Source of the DNA: an uncultured Lachnospiraceae bacterium
GTDB lineage: Bacteria; Bacillota; Clostridia; Lachnospirales; Lachnospiraceae
Length of the DNA stretch: 64,000 bases
Assembly (NCBI GenBank): GCA_910578555.1
Contig: CAJTPS010000007.1
Coordinates: forward strand, 1-64,000
Reading direction: 5' to 3'
The first letter of the stretch is position 1, and every line of letters starts with the position of its first letter. The position numbers were made by a program, and so were the translations under genes. Positions 8,711-17,184 of this stretch are shown here, in pieces. The notes beneath the pieces are model-generated. The model did not search any database. It was not told where the DNA came from and saw only the letters and a list, made by a program, of their open reading frames with translations.

Positions 8711-10366
8711 TTATCGACCAAGTGTAGTCAAAATATGTTCCAGCATCTCGCTGATTACGTTGATATAGCGGCTGGATGCGTTGTATGCATTCTGGAATCT
8801 GATCATGTTCGTAAGTTCCTCGTCGGAGGAAACACCGACCACCTGCTCTCTCGCGTTAAACAGTCCTTCCGCCGTCTGGGTCTGCGTCACCTGAATCCCC
8901 CGGAACACCGATCCGCTGTTGGCTACCTGCGATACCAGATTCTTATAATAATCCCTGAAGCAGACCGGCGTCTGCACATTAGGATTCAATGTATATATCT
9001 TCTCTTCAAAAGCCGCTTTCAGCCTCTCCGTCAGCGGATTATCCTCCGAATGCTCCTCTTTCCGGAACTTTAAAAGCGCCGGATTCTGACGAAGCACCTG
9101 ATTGATTTCTATATTGGAAACCGTCCAGCCGTTGCCCTCGTTCTTCAGCACAAACAACTGATAAGGATCGCCGTTCTCATCCCGCAGATAATCCGAAACG
9201 TCAGCCGCACCCGCACGCTCTGCTTCTTCTGCCAGAATCTCGTTGATCTTCGTCGTAACCGCATTGATCAGCTGATCAAATTCCGCCTGTATATTCATGA
9301 CTATGGACTGGGATATGTTGCGGTCATACCAGCCCTCCTCATACTCACCGTCAGGGTTGATATCTTTCAGTTCGCTGTATGTAGCCTTGTGATCGCCTCT
9401 TGCAAGCAGCATAGCCTTAAGAGAACCGATATCCGTATTCAGGTCGGAGGATACCGTCGCTGTCAGATCAAACACTTCCGCTCCGGAGATTCCTTCCTTC
9501 GTCACGATAATATTACCGTTCTTATCGTAATCACAATGCGCAAGCATCTTCCAGTACGGCGTATAAAATCCGGTCTTCGGATCCGTGTACAGTTCTATCG
9601 TGTTGACCATGGAACCCTTTACCAGATCGATTCCCTCAAACTGTACCGTCAGATACCCCAGCGTATCCTCGCTGTAAGATATATTACCCATCTTCGCCAG
9701 CTCATCGAGCAGATAGTTGCGGCGGTCACGCAGATCATTGGCATGCTCCACACCGCCTGCCTCCGTCGCTACGATCTTACGGTTCAGCGCCTCGATCTCC
9801 TGCGCATAGCTGTTGATGTTATTTACGTCTTTGACTATTGTCTTATTCAGATTATCCTGATACTGACACAGGCTGGTGTACACCGCCGAAGCTCTCGTGA
9901 TAAATTCGTAAGAGCGTGTCACGAACAGGTTCTGATTCACTGAGCTGGTCGGGTCTTTACTGAGCTCCTGTATTGCTACCCACAGATTAGACAGCGACTC
10001 TGAAAATTCATGCCCCTCGATCGAGCCGCCCGACTCACTCTCACCTAATATATACTCTATTTCCTCCATCGTGCTCGTTGAGACATCATAAAAAGCACTT
10101 CGTCCCGACTCGCGGCGATAGTTTTTGTCTAAAAAATAATCTCTTTCCTGTCTTGTAAGGGTATAGTTGACACCGAGACCTAATTGCTTCCAGTTCGTCT
10201 TGTTATTTTTCTCAATCGTAACATACGGCCTGGTTCCCTGGGATACCTGCTGTCTGGTATACCCTACGGTGTCCATGTTAGACATGTTGTGCGCAGTTGT
10301 GTTCAGCGCATTATTTGAAGTTTGCAATCCTGATACGCCCGTCCAAAGGCTTCCCATCAATGACAT
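8711..10366 (-). CDS. flgK: flagellar hook-associated protein FlgK (first copy)
   Basis: HAP1 of the hook-filament junction, 551 residues, close to the usual FlgK length. The start MSLMGSLWTGVSGLQTSN is followed by NALNTTAHNMSNMDTVGYTR, the canonical rod/hook signature. The C-terminus carries ELTNMIRFQNAYNASSRYIN, typical for FlgK. It stands 20 nt after the FlgN-like gene, its probable export chaperone. It differs throughout from the downstream copy, so this is an old duplication and not an assembly artefact. Transcription probably starts at the sigma-28 promoter before flgM. Confidence 0.92.
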   Translation of the reverse strand: MSLMGSLWTGVSGLQTSNNALNTTAHNMSNMDTVGYTRQQVSQGTRPYVTIEKNNKTNWKQLGLGVNYTLTRQERDYFLDKNYRRESGRSAFYDVSTSTMEEIEYILGESESGGSIEGHEFSESLSNLWVAIQELSKDPTSSVNQNLFVTRSYEFITRASAVYTSLCQYQDNLNKTIVKDVNNINSYAQEIEALNRKIVATEAGGVEHANDLRDRRNYLLDELAKMGNISYSEDTLGYLTVQFEGIDLVKGSMVNTIELYTDPKTGFYTPYWKMLAHCDYDKNGNIIVTKEGISGAEVFDLTATVSSDLNTDIGSLKAMLLARGDHKATYSELKDINPDGEYEEGWYDRNISQSIVMNIQAEFDQLINAVTTKINEILAEEAERAGAADVSDYLRDENGDPYQLFVLKNEGNGWTVSNIEINQVLRQNPALLKFRKEEHSEDNPLTERLKAAFEEKIYTLNPNVQTPVCFRDYYKNLVSQVANSGSVFRGIQVTQTQTAEGLFNAREQVVGVSSDEELTNMIRFQNAYNASSRYINVISEMLEHILTTLGR

Positions 10367-10386
10367 ATTTCTACCGTCCTTAACAA

Positions 10387-10905
10387 TTATTGTTTCGCAT
10401 CAAAGGCCTTATGGTTTGCACCGATCATATCGCCGGTCTTATAAGCGCCCTTGTTGTAGTTCGCCGTCTCCGGAGCTTTGTTCATCGCCTGAAGAACATT
10501 CATGTTAAACTGTACCAACTCCAGCGCGTCCTGAATCAGTTCGCGGTTCTGCTCATTGATCCGTTTCACGCCACGTACATTGTCCTGCAGTTTATCGAAC
10601 ACCGCTGCCAGCTTCTCCTGTTCGTCCGGCCTTGCCGCCAGCATCCTGATCAAGTCTACGATCTTTAAATTGTCAACATCCTTGTTAAGCACATTCGCAA
10701 TATCATTAACAGCTTCATTTCTCTGATGATCCAGATGATTGATTCTGCTTACTATGATCTGCTCCTCATCCGTGATTCTCGCTAATTCCGCCAAGTCCTC
10801 AGACACAATGACCGGAGTTTTCTTCATGGACAGCGTCAGAAGATTCTCATATTCCTGACTCTCTTTCTCCAGAACATCGATCAAAACCTCCATTAAACTC
10901 GCCAC
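10387..10905 (-). CDS. flgN: FlgN-like flagellar export chaperone
   Basis: Helical cytosolic protein of 172 residues that keeps the junction proteins FlgK and FlgL export-competent. The N-terminal helix (MASLMEVLIDVLEKESQEYENLL) and the DEEQIIVSRINHLDHQR block resemble the FlgN family, which is weakly conserved. The position between flgM and flgK is the canonical one. The ATG at 10905 has AAGGAGAG upstream. It lies 24 nt after flgM. Confidence 0.85.
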   Translation of the reverse strand: MASLMEVLIDVLEKESQEYENLLTLSMKKTPVIVSEDLAELARITDEEQIIVSRINHLDHQRNEAVNDIANVLNKDVDNLKIVDLIRMLAARPDEQEKLAAVFDKLQDNVRGVKRINEQNRELIQDALELVQFNMNVLQAMNKAPETANYNKGAYKTGDMIGANHKAFDAKQ

Positions 10906-10929
10906 GCCGATAACTCTCCTTCACTGTGT

Positions 10930-11211
10930 CTACAGACTTTCGATCTCTTCGTATTTCTTCATCAGTTTCTCTGCAAAGCTCTCTCCGCTCACCTGATAAG
11001 TGCCGTTCGCAATACCTGCTTTAATAGGAGCTGTCAGTTCTTCCCTGATATCATCCGCTGCAGCAACTGCGTTCTTTGCAGTCTGGATGTCCTTACCGAT
11101 ACTGGAAATCTGTATCCGGTCCGAAGCAGCCGATTTTGCTTTTCCATCTACCTTCGCAGGCTTCTTCGTGTTGTACAACTGCTGTACCTGTGTGTATGAT
11201 TCTATACGCAT
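10930..11211 (-). CDS. flgM: anti-sigma-28 factor FlgM
   Basis: Binds sigma-28 until the hook-basal body is complete and FlgM is exported, thereby timing late gene expression. The 93-residue protein has the family layout: a polar N-terminus, a SDRIQISSIGKDIQTAK motif (about 30-46), and helical C-terminal segments including ELTAPIKAGIANGTYQV and a final EKLMKKYEEIESL. GGAGG precedes the ATG. It is the first gene after its own sigma-28 promoter, giving an autoregulatory loop. Confidence 0.93.
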   Translation of the reverse strand: MRIESYTQVQQLYNTKKPAKVDGKAKSAASDRIQISSIGKDIQTAKNAVAAADDIREELTAPIKAGIANGTYQVSGESFAEKLMKKYEEIESL

Positions 11212-11257
11212 AGAAGATGCCTCCTTTCATGCATAAATAAATTCTTTACATTATGTG

Positions 11258-11284
11258 TATCGGATAATTCTCGTAAGACTTTAG
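11258..11284 (-). promoter_or_regulatory. sigma-28 promoter of flgM operon
   Basis: Minus-strand TAAA (11284..11281), 15 nt, then TCCGATAC (11265..11258), about 47 nt before the flgM start. One base from the SigD consensus. Confidence 0.87.
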
Positions 11285-11341
11285 AGGTGATATGATTTTA
11301 TTTCATTTAAAGATTTTATCCTGAAGTGCCGTAACGTATTC

Positions 11342-11375
11342 CGGCGGACAGTTTCCGTAAAAACCATCCGCCGGC
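11342..11375 (-). terminator. candidate hairpin terminator upstream of flgM operon
   Basis: Perfect 8-bp inverted repeat (CCGGCGGA at 11342-11349, TCCGCCGG at 11368-11375) with an 18-nt loop, 24 nt beyond the stop of the membrane-protein gene. No clear T-run follows on the minus strand, so termination is uncertain. Confidence 0.4.
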
Positions 11376-11398
11376 AAATAACTTATAGTCTCTGTCTC

Positions 11399-11962
11399 TT
11401 ATGCACCCAGTGCCTTACTGCTCTTATTTAAGAAGATCATATAAAGGACAAGTGCAACCAGTGAAACAATCGCTACGATGCCCGCCGCAGCGGCTGCGAT
11501 CAAACTCAATACCGGAATCAGACCGGCAATTGCAACAACAGCCAGCACGCCGTAACAGCCTGCGTTGATCTTCCACACGGTCTCACCCTTCTGCGCAACG
11601 TCTGCTGCACCGACCTGATTCATCACCTCGGATACGGAAGTACATACCAGATATACCACCATGAAGCTAAGCACATAGCCCGCGATAGAAACGATGGCCG
11701 CCAAGAAACCGGATTTAAAGAATGAACCCACAATACTTACGACAAGATTCGCAATCGTAAGTGTGAATGCCTTCTTGCAGCCTTCAATATCCTTGCCTGC
11801 GCCGTACAATCCTACCAGACTGATAACTCCAAATACCAATACTCCGATTGCCGCGATGATATTCACGAGCGGAATGATCGCCAGTACCGTACATGCAACG
11901 GTTCCTACCGATGCGATAAACATTTTCTTAAGACCTGCTCCTGCGTTTTGATAATTCTCCAT
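11399..11962 (-). CDS. polytopic membrane protein of unknown function
   Basis: I do not recognise a named family. The 187-residue protein is strongly hydrophobic with about five membrane spans (around residues 15-55, 65-110 and 135-178), rich in Ala, Val, Ile and Gly. It has a short cytosolic-looking loop with SEVMNQVGAADVAQKGETV between the third and fourth spans. The start MENYQNAG has an AGGAGG site. It is a single-gene unit between the flagellar cluster and the accessory island, in the same direction. It could be a small housekeeping integral protein; nothing links it to motility apart from position. Confidence 0.7.
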   Translation of the reverse strand: MENYQNAGAGLKKMFIASVGTVACTVLAIIPLVNIIAAIGVLVFGVISLVGLYGAGKDIEGCKKAFTLTIANLVVSIVGSFFKSGFLAAIVSIAGYVLSFMVVYLVCTSVSEVMNQVGAADVAQKGETVWKINAGCYGVLAVVAIAGLIPVLSLIAAAAAGIVAIVSLVALVLYMIFLNKSSKALGA

Positions 11963-12162
11963 TTACCCATTTCCTCCTGTAAGTTAGTTGATTACCTATC
12001 TCCCTCGCGGAAAATTTTTCCGCAACACATGATATAGTATAGCAGAATATTTCGTATATGAAAATGTCTATTTTTGCCTAAAATATCATTATTTTTCGTA
12101 TTTTTTCGTATGTATGTGTTGAATTGCGGGGAGGGTGAGGGGCTGGGGAGCATTGTCGACAC

Positions 12163-12648
12163 TTATCTTCTGCGTCTTCTGCTCATGCTAACATTGTCCT
12201 TGCGATAAGCTTTCAAATGCCCATCCATGCTCCATATCATGATCGTGCCGATAGCAGGACGTTCTTCTATGTACTTCTCATAAGCATATATAATTGTCAT
12301 ATCACCTATTCCGGTATTTTGTTGCGTGTTTTCCACCAAATGATCCGCCAGATACCGAATCTCCTCCGCGTCAAGTCCGGCGCCGTAGAGTTCCCACGGC
12401 GCTTCATTATCGGCAGTTTTTTGTAAATATTTCTGAAATTCCAATGTTATGTCTCTCCGCACATTACCGTCACTGATATGCGCAATGTGGTTACCGGTCT
12501 CAATAATCGTTGCAATCGGCATAACCAGAGTTTCTCTATTGTTAAGCACCTGTTTCCATTCCGCCTTAACCTCATTTTCGTTTTGACAATGATTGGGAAC
12601 CCCAAGCAGATTCAACATGATAGACGTGTCTATAAATCTGACATTCAT
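12163..12648 (-). CDS. PIN-like nuclease paired with upstream ATPase
   Basis: Predicted metal-dependent ribonuclease of the PIN superfamily (161 residues). The four expected acidic positions are visible: D7 in RFIDTSIMLN, E50 in ATIIETGNHI, D116 in GIGDMTIIYAY and D142 in WSMDGHLKAY. The C-terminus ends in a run of Arg (SRRRRR). Its ATG overlaps the stop of the upstream ATPase gene by 4 nt (ATGA), so the two are translationally coupled. ATPase-plus-nuclease pairs of this kind are common in phage defence, where the ATPase senses and the nuclease acts. That role is inferred; a plain toxin or an RNA-processing enzyme is possible. Confidence 0.75.
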   Translation of the reverse strand: MNVRFIDTSIMLNLLGVPNHCQNENEVKAEWKQVLNNRETLVMPIATIIETGNHIAHISDGNVRRDITLEFQKYLQKTADNEAPWELYGAGLDAEEIRYLADHLVENTQQNTGIGDMTIIYAYEKYIEERPAIGTIMIWSMDGHLKAYRKDNVSMSRRRRR

Positions 12649-13922
12649 TCTTCAACCCCCAGCCATGAATAGTCTCTCTCCTTTGTGTCCTGTTTGATCC
12701 CCGAAATGAGTCTGTTATCCATCATTGCATTTCCAAGACCTCCCGAAGCAAGGATTCCAGAGAAATTATCCAGATCAACAAACGACACAAACTTGCTGGT
12801 TCCTCTCTCCTTTTCACGATATACCACAGACACACCAATCAGCTGCTCCTTCTTATAGCGGTTCATCAGCATCGCATTATGCGTCGTGACAATCATATCG
12901 ACCTTCCGCTCCTGTGCAATCCGAAACAGATTATCCGCCAGCTTCTCTATGCGTCCCGGATGAATTCCATTGTCTATCTCTTCCATAATGAGTACACTGC
13001 CCGGCGCACTTACAAGCGCAGCAACGATCATTGCAATACACCGCAATGTCCCGTCAGACAGTTTCCTGGCATCCACAAGTTCCGTAGAGTTCATATATTT
13101 CTCTTTTAGTGCGAATATCACATCGCCAATCTTCGTCTCAATGAATTCTATATCCGTCACTTCATTCTCCGGTAGATCACGTATCACGTCCAGTAGCTGT
13201 TTCTTCTTGCCTTTATCCTCACACATATGCCGCATAACGGAAGAAATATTTTCACAGTTCACCCTAAGATCATAATCCGAAATTCTCGTATAATCTCTCA
13301 TACTCTGCGGAACCGGATCCAAAGCCAGAATATTTTTCAGGGATTCTATGACAGTCTCAATCCATTCATGCACTTGCCGTTCTTCCTCTGTTTCCCGCGG
13401 TATTTTCATGAACATCTGGGGCAGTATCGCCGCTGTCCGAATACATATCAATGCCGGATTAGTTCCCCGTCTGCCATTTCGATATTCAACCAATACATCC
13501 GCACCGCCCGATCTGACCGCCTTTGTCTTAAACACCTTATTGACACGCGGTGACAACTGGTCAACCGGCATCTTATAAAGCGCCTCCTCTTCCACATAAA
13601 TACGATTGTTCACACTGATCTTAATCTCATATAACAGATCACTCTCCGAATCAAGCGACACCAGACAGCCAAGCTTAAATGCCCCTGTCTTAAATCTCGG
13701 GCACCCTTTGGCTCCGCCCCTGACTGCTCCTATAAAACTTTTGGTTCCGTCAAGAACTGTAGAAAGCTCCAAACCGCTCACCGCCTCTGAAAGAATTCTA
13801 ATTCCCTCTATCGCATTACTTTTCCCGGAGGCATTTGTTCCGATCAGAGTTGTAAAGTCTTCTATATTCAATTCCGCCTTTTCAAAACTTTTAAAATTCT
13901 CAAATATAAAACATTTAATCAT
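12645..13922 (-). CDS. ABC-type AAA_21 (SMC/OLD-like) ATPase
   Basis: Predicted soluble ATP-dependent switch protein of 425 residues. Visible motifs: N-terminal KCFIFENFKSF typical of AAA_21/RecF-like ATPases, Walker A GTNASGKSN (28-36), an ABC signature LSDGT (288-292), Walker B LIMEEID (311-317) and an H-loop TTHNA (346-350). There is no TOPRIM or HNH domain after the ATPase, unlike OLD or PtuA/B proteins, and the nuclease is supplied by the overlapping PIN gene. It opens a two-gene operon at the edge of a defence-like island. The family is clear; the system name is not known to me. Confidence 0.85.
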   Translation of the reverse strand: MIKCFIFENFKSFEKAELNIEDFTTLIGTNASGKSNAIEGIRILSEAVSGLELSTVLDGTKSFIGAVRGGAKGCPRFKTGAFKLGCLVSLDSESDLLYEIKISVNNRIYVEEEALYKMPVDQLSPRVNKVFKTKAVRSGGADVLVEYRNGRRGTNPALICIRTAAILPQMFMKIPRETEEERQVHEWIETVIESLKNILALDPVPQSMRDYTRISDYDLRVNCENISSVMRHMCEDKGKKKQLLDVIRDLPENEVTDIEFIETKIGDVIFALKEKYMNSTELVDARKLSDGTLRCIAMIVAALVSAPGSVLIMEEIDNGIHPGRIEKLADNLFRIAQERKVDMIVTTHNAMLMNRYKKEQLIGVSVVYREKERGTSKFVSFVDLDNFSGILASGGLGNAMMDNRLISGIKQDTKERDYSWLGVEE

Positions 13923-14047
13923 TTCTTATCAACCTGCTTTCCCGTTGCCGCTTTATGGTGTTATTATACCCAAGAAATGGGATGGGAACAAGGAATATCG
14001 GGTGAAAATTCCACAGCGAAAGTTCCACAGGCTCTGCACTTTCCCGC

Positions 14048-14548
14048 CTAATGCCGGATCACCCTCGGCAGCACTTCGTCAATATCCATATAATAGTGTC
14101 TGAAATCCTCCCTGTCCACATAGACCTTCACCATCTGGTCCCGTAAAAGCGGCACCGGATCATAATACAGGTTTCTGCTCTTAAACATGTGGATATTGCC
14201 GTACTGATCCTGATATCTGCATATGATGACGTATGGATGCCGGTTGTTCACGCATACTGCATAGTTCCTCGTAATCTCCGAAATCTCCGCCATAATGTAC
14301 TGTCCCGCGTTAATCAGCCTGTTACAGCGAATTCTCTGGCTGAGTTCAAGACACAGACATACCAGACCGACAATCAAAAGAACCGCTCCCAATCCGCAGA
14401 ATATCGCACGGAAAGCCCGCGCGTCCCCTTCTATGTTCTCCGCCGGTATGAGGCTTCCCGCCAGTATAAACATGATGCCAATGAAACTGAAGACAATACT
14501 TTCTATAACAAGCGTTGTTATTCCTCTTTTTGCTGTTCGTTTTTCCAT
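14048..14548 (-). CDS. small membrane protein, DUF3592-like
   Basis: 166-residue protein with two membrane spans (about 8-32 and 46-70) and a soluble C-terminal beta-rich domain that includes VIICRYQDQYGNIHMFKSR, reminiscent of DUF3592 proteins. The start at 14548 is preferred over an ATG 42 nt upstream because AAGGAG stands 6 nt before it. It is transcribed after the helicase gene, with 116 nt between. Function unknown; in this island it could be a membrane-acting partner, but there is no direct evidence. Confidence 0.6.
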   Translation of the reverse strand: MEKRTAKRGITTLVIESIVFSFIGIMFILAGSLIPAENIEGDARAFRAIFCGLGAVLLIVGLVCLCLELSQRIRCNRLINAGQYIMAEISEITRNYAVCVNNRHPYVIICRYQDQYGNIHMFKSRNLYYDPVPLLRDQMVKVYVDREDFRHYYMDIDEVLPRVIRH

Positions 14549-14621
14549 GCTGATCTCCTTGATTCCATTGCACAAAAACCTCAAATCCATGTGTGAGAAG
14601 TATTTCTAAGACAAGCAGCAA

Positions 14622-14646
14622 GTTCAGCCTTCGGCCTCACTGTCAC
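14622..14646 (-). repeat. short palindromic repeat, degenerate copy
   Basis: On the minus strand a GCC-GAA-GGC triloop core flanked by GTGACAGTGAG and TGAAC. It is nearly identical to the perfect copy at 27357-27387, but here the outer arms no longer pair. It lies just downstream of the helicase stop codon. Confidence 0.55.
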
Positions 14647-14664
14647 GCTGTCGCATGCAAAGTT

Positions 14665-17184
14665 TCAGTCCGGCTCACCGGCATCCGCATAGTACCGCCG
14701 CCGGTAATACTCCATCGTCCGATAATCCAGAATATCCTTCATATGCTTCTGAAACGCTTCCTGCGTCACTACTCCCGACAGTTCTTCCGTGATCGCCAGC
14801 ATATAGCCGTCCCTGTCCAGGAAAAAGCCCTTGCCGGAAGCTTTCAGGAATTTAACGGGCATACTTCTGGCTTTGCTTAAGTGTTGTCTGTCGGTTATTT
14901 TCTGATAATCCGAGTATGACACATCTGTCACCAAGTCTTTCCAGTTCGTTCCGGTGTTGAAAAATTCTTTCCAGCTATACAGCACTTCATCATCCGTGAC
15001 CGCCAGCCGCACATTCCCGTGATTGTAAAAGCTGTACAGAACCGGCATTTTATAGACTTTCTGCATGTCTGTCGTCTCAATCAGCGAAAGGAATTCTCTG
15101 CCGATACCGTCATAAACCGTTTGCTCCTCCGCAGACAATTCTCCCAGTTCATGCAGATAATCCATGTACTGACGAAACGGATTCTCTCTGGCATGTGCGA
15201 TACAGTATTGATACAGTTCGTCTTCCATATAAGTGAAAAGTTCTATCCTTGTCGGCACTTTTCCACTCAAGGCCTCTTTTACCCTGTAATACTCCTGTCT
15301 GATCCGCTCCCTGACAGACAGTGATCTGTGATCCATCTCCTTGAAGAGATCCACAAGCCGCATGTCAAAATCAACAATACAATCATCGGGATATTCGATC
15401 CTGTAATAATCGACGCCCATCCGCGCGCCGGAACTCCTCCCGCCGCTCAGAAGAAAGGGCGCACGCCCGGCTTTCTCATAATTGCCGATAAAATCCAGCA
15501 CGTTCAGATATTCTTTGCCCCGGCAGGTACGAAGCCCGCGCCCCAACTGCTGCAAAAACACCACCGGGGACTGCGTCGGCCGCAGGAACATAACCATATC
15601 CAGGGACGCGATATCCACACCCTCATTGAACATATCTACAGAGAAGATCACACTGATCTCCCGATTCTTCAGTTTCTCGATTGCTTTCTCCCTGTCCTCG
15701 GAATAAGCGCCGTCCGCATTGCTGTACACCGCCACCGACGAAATGCCCCGACGGCAGAACTCCTTCGCCATTTCCTCCGCGTGCTGTCTGGAACAGCAGA
15801 AGCCCAGCGCCCGCTTCGGATGATATTTCATATAATATTTGTAAATCAAGTCATACCTTCTGACATTGCCGATGTATGTCTCGTTCAGTTCCTTTTCATC
15901 ATAACGCCCTTTTACAAGGTGAAGGGAAGAATAATCCGTTTCATCGTATATTCCGTAATAATGGAACGGCACCAGTATACCCTTGTTGATGGCTTCTTTC
16001 AAAGATATCTCATAGGGCACATTATAGTCGCAGAGCTCATAAATGTTTCTGCCGTCCATTCGTTCGGGTGTAGCGGTCAGCCCCAGCATAAACTTCGGTT
16101 TAAAATAATTTACGATCCGCCGATACTGGTCGTTGACGGCATGATGAAATTCATCGATCACGAGATAGTCAAAATAGTCCGGTTGGAAATAATGTTCCGT
16201 CAGATACTCTTTCCCGCCTAACGTCGCCACGGAAGCAAAAATAACGGCTTTATCCGTATCCTTCCGGTCGCCGTTAAAAAAACCGTAGTCGTCAGACTGG
16301 CGGACATTGCGAAAGGATGCCGCCGCCTGCTGTAATATCTCTTCCCGGTGCGCCACAAATAACACCCGCTCATACTGTGCGGAATCAAATGCCGCCAGAT
16401 AGGTCTTACCCACTCCCGTTGCCGCCTGCACCAGTCCTTTTACCGCACCCTCCGCGCGGCTGTTCTCTAACGCGTATAAGGCTTCGATTTGCGCGCCTCT
16501 GGGCTGAAAGAGGGGTGTTATACCAGTAGGAATGTCAGATCCACTTTCTAAATCGTCATATCTCGCCAAATCTTTCGCCACCGCCGGTTTATGCCAGCTA
16601 CGGGAATACGCATTCAGTTCGGCATCATCAATCACGATCGAGTGCCGCTCGAATAAATCAGTAAAAGTCTCATAAAACAGTTTGAAATTCCCGCCGTCTG
16701 CCAGACTGCTGAACCGGTAATTCCACTCGATTCCGGAAGTCAAAGCACTTTTAGATATGTTGGAAGAACCTATGTAGATTTCCCCGCTGTTTTCATAATG
16801 AAAAATGTATGCCTTGGGGTGAAAAGAGCGTTTCCTGTCATTATAAAATCTCAGATCCACCCGATCCCCCAATTCTTTCCTGATCAGACACAGTGCCGAC
16901 GGTTGTGTAATCCCAAGATAATTGCCCGTAAGAATACACACCTGCACACCCCGGTCCAGCGCTTCCCGCAAGTCTCTCAGAATCAGCTTCACTCCGGATT
17001 CCATCAGAAAAGAGACGATAATATCAATGCGCTTCGCCTTTTTCATACTGATCTTTAACTGATAATACAAAAAGCGGCTTCTGTTCCGGTCTCCGGTCAT
17101 GACGCTGGTAGACTCGATATGCAGTTCTTCGTTCTCCAATGCGGCATTGATATTCAGATTTTCCGCAAAATCAAATTGAGCCAT
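14665..17184 (-). CDS. PLD-family nuclease fused to DEAD/DEAH helicase, DUF3427 type
   Basis: 839-residue multidomain protein. The N-terminal phospholipase-D-like domain (about 25-190) carries an HxK motif (H122, K124) and GSSN at 139-142. A superfamily 2 helicase core follows, with Walker A ATGVGKT (255-261), DEFH (344-347), TATPER and the motif VI region QQLGRGLRTCRGKEY. The C-terminal 250 residues resemble DUF3427. Such proteins probably cut and remodel DNA and are frequent in defence regions; the substrate is not known. The start overlaps the upstream methyltransferase by 31 nt, implying coupling. The PLD half has one clear HxK motif, so catalysis may need a dimer. Alternative: a DNA-repair helicase. 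Confidence 0.85.
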   Translation of the reverse strand: MAQFDFAENLNINAALENEELHIESTSVMTGDRNRSRFLYYQLKISMKKAKRIDIIVSFLMESGVKLILRDLREALDRGVQVCILTGNYLGITQPSALCLIRKELGDRVDLRFYNDRKRSFHPKAYIFHYENSGEIYIGSSNISKSALTSGIEWNYRFSSLADGGNFKLFYETFTDLFERHSIVIDDAELNAYSRSWHKPAVAKDLARYDDLESGSDIPTGITPLFQPRGAQIEALYALENSRAEGAVKGLVQAATGVGKTYLAAFDSAQYERVLFVAHREEILQQAAASFRNVRQSDDYGFFNGDRKDTDKAVIFASVATLGGKEYLTEHYFQPDYFDYLVIDEFHHAVNDQYRRIVNYFKPKFMLGLTATPERMDGRNIYELCDYNVPYEISLKEAINKGILVPFHYYGIYDETDYSSLHLVKGRYDEKELNETYIGNVRRYDLIYKYYMKYHPKRALGFCCSRQHAEEMAKEFCRRGISSVAVYSNADGAYSEDREKAIEKLKNREISVIFSVDMFNEGVDIASLDMVMFLRPTQSPVVFLQQLGRGLRTCRGKEYLNVLDFIGNYEKAGRAPFLLSGGRSSGARMGVDYYRIEYPDDCIVDFDMRLVDLFKEMDHRSLSVRERIRQEYYRVKEALSGKVPTRIELFTYMEDELYQYCIAHARENPFRQYMDYLHELGELSAEEQTVYDGIGREFLSLIETTDMQKVYKMPVLYSFYNHGNVRLAVTDDEVLYSWKEFFNTGTNWKDLVTDVSYSDYQKITDRQHLSKARSMPVKFLKASGKGFFLDRDGYMLAITEELSGVVTQEAFQKHMKDILDYRTMEYYRRRYYADAGEPD

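Noticed and set aside
15328..16221. 297-codon plus-strand frame opposite the PLD-helicase
   Set aside because: Antisense shadow: no ribosome binding site, Arg/His-rich low-quality composition, and the opposite strand encodes clear helicase motifs.
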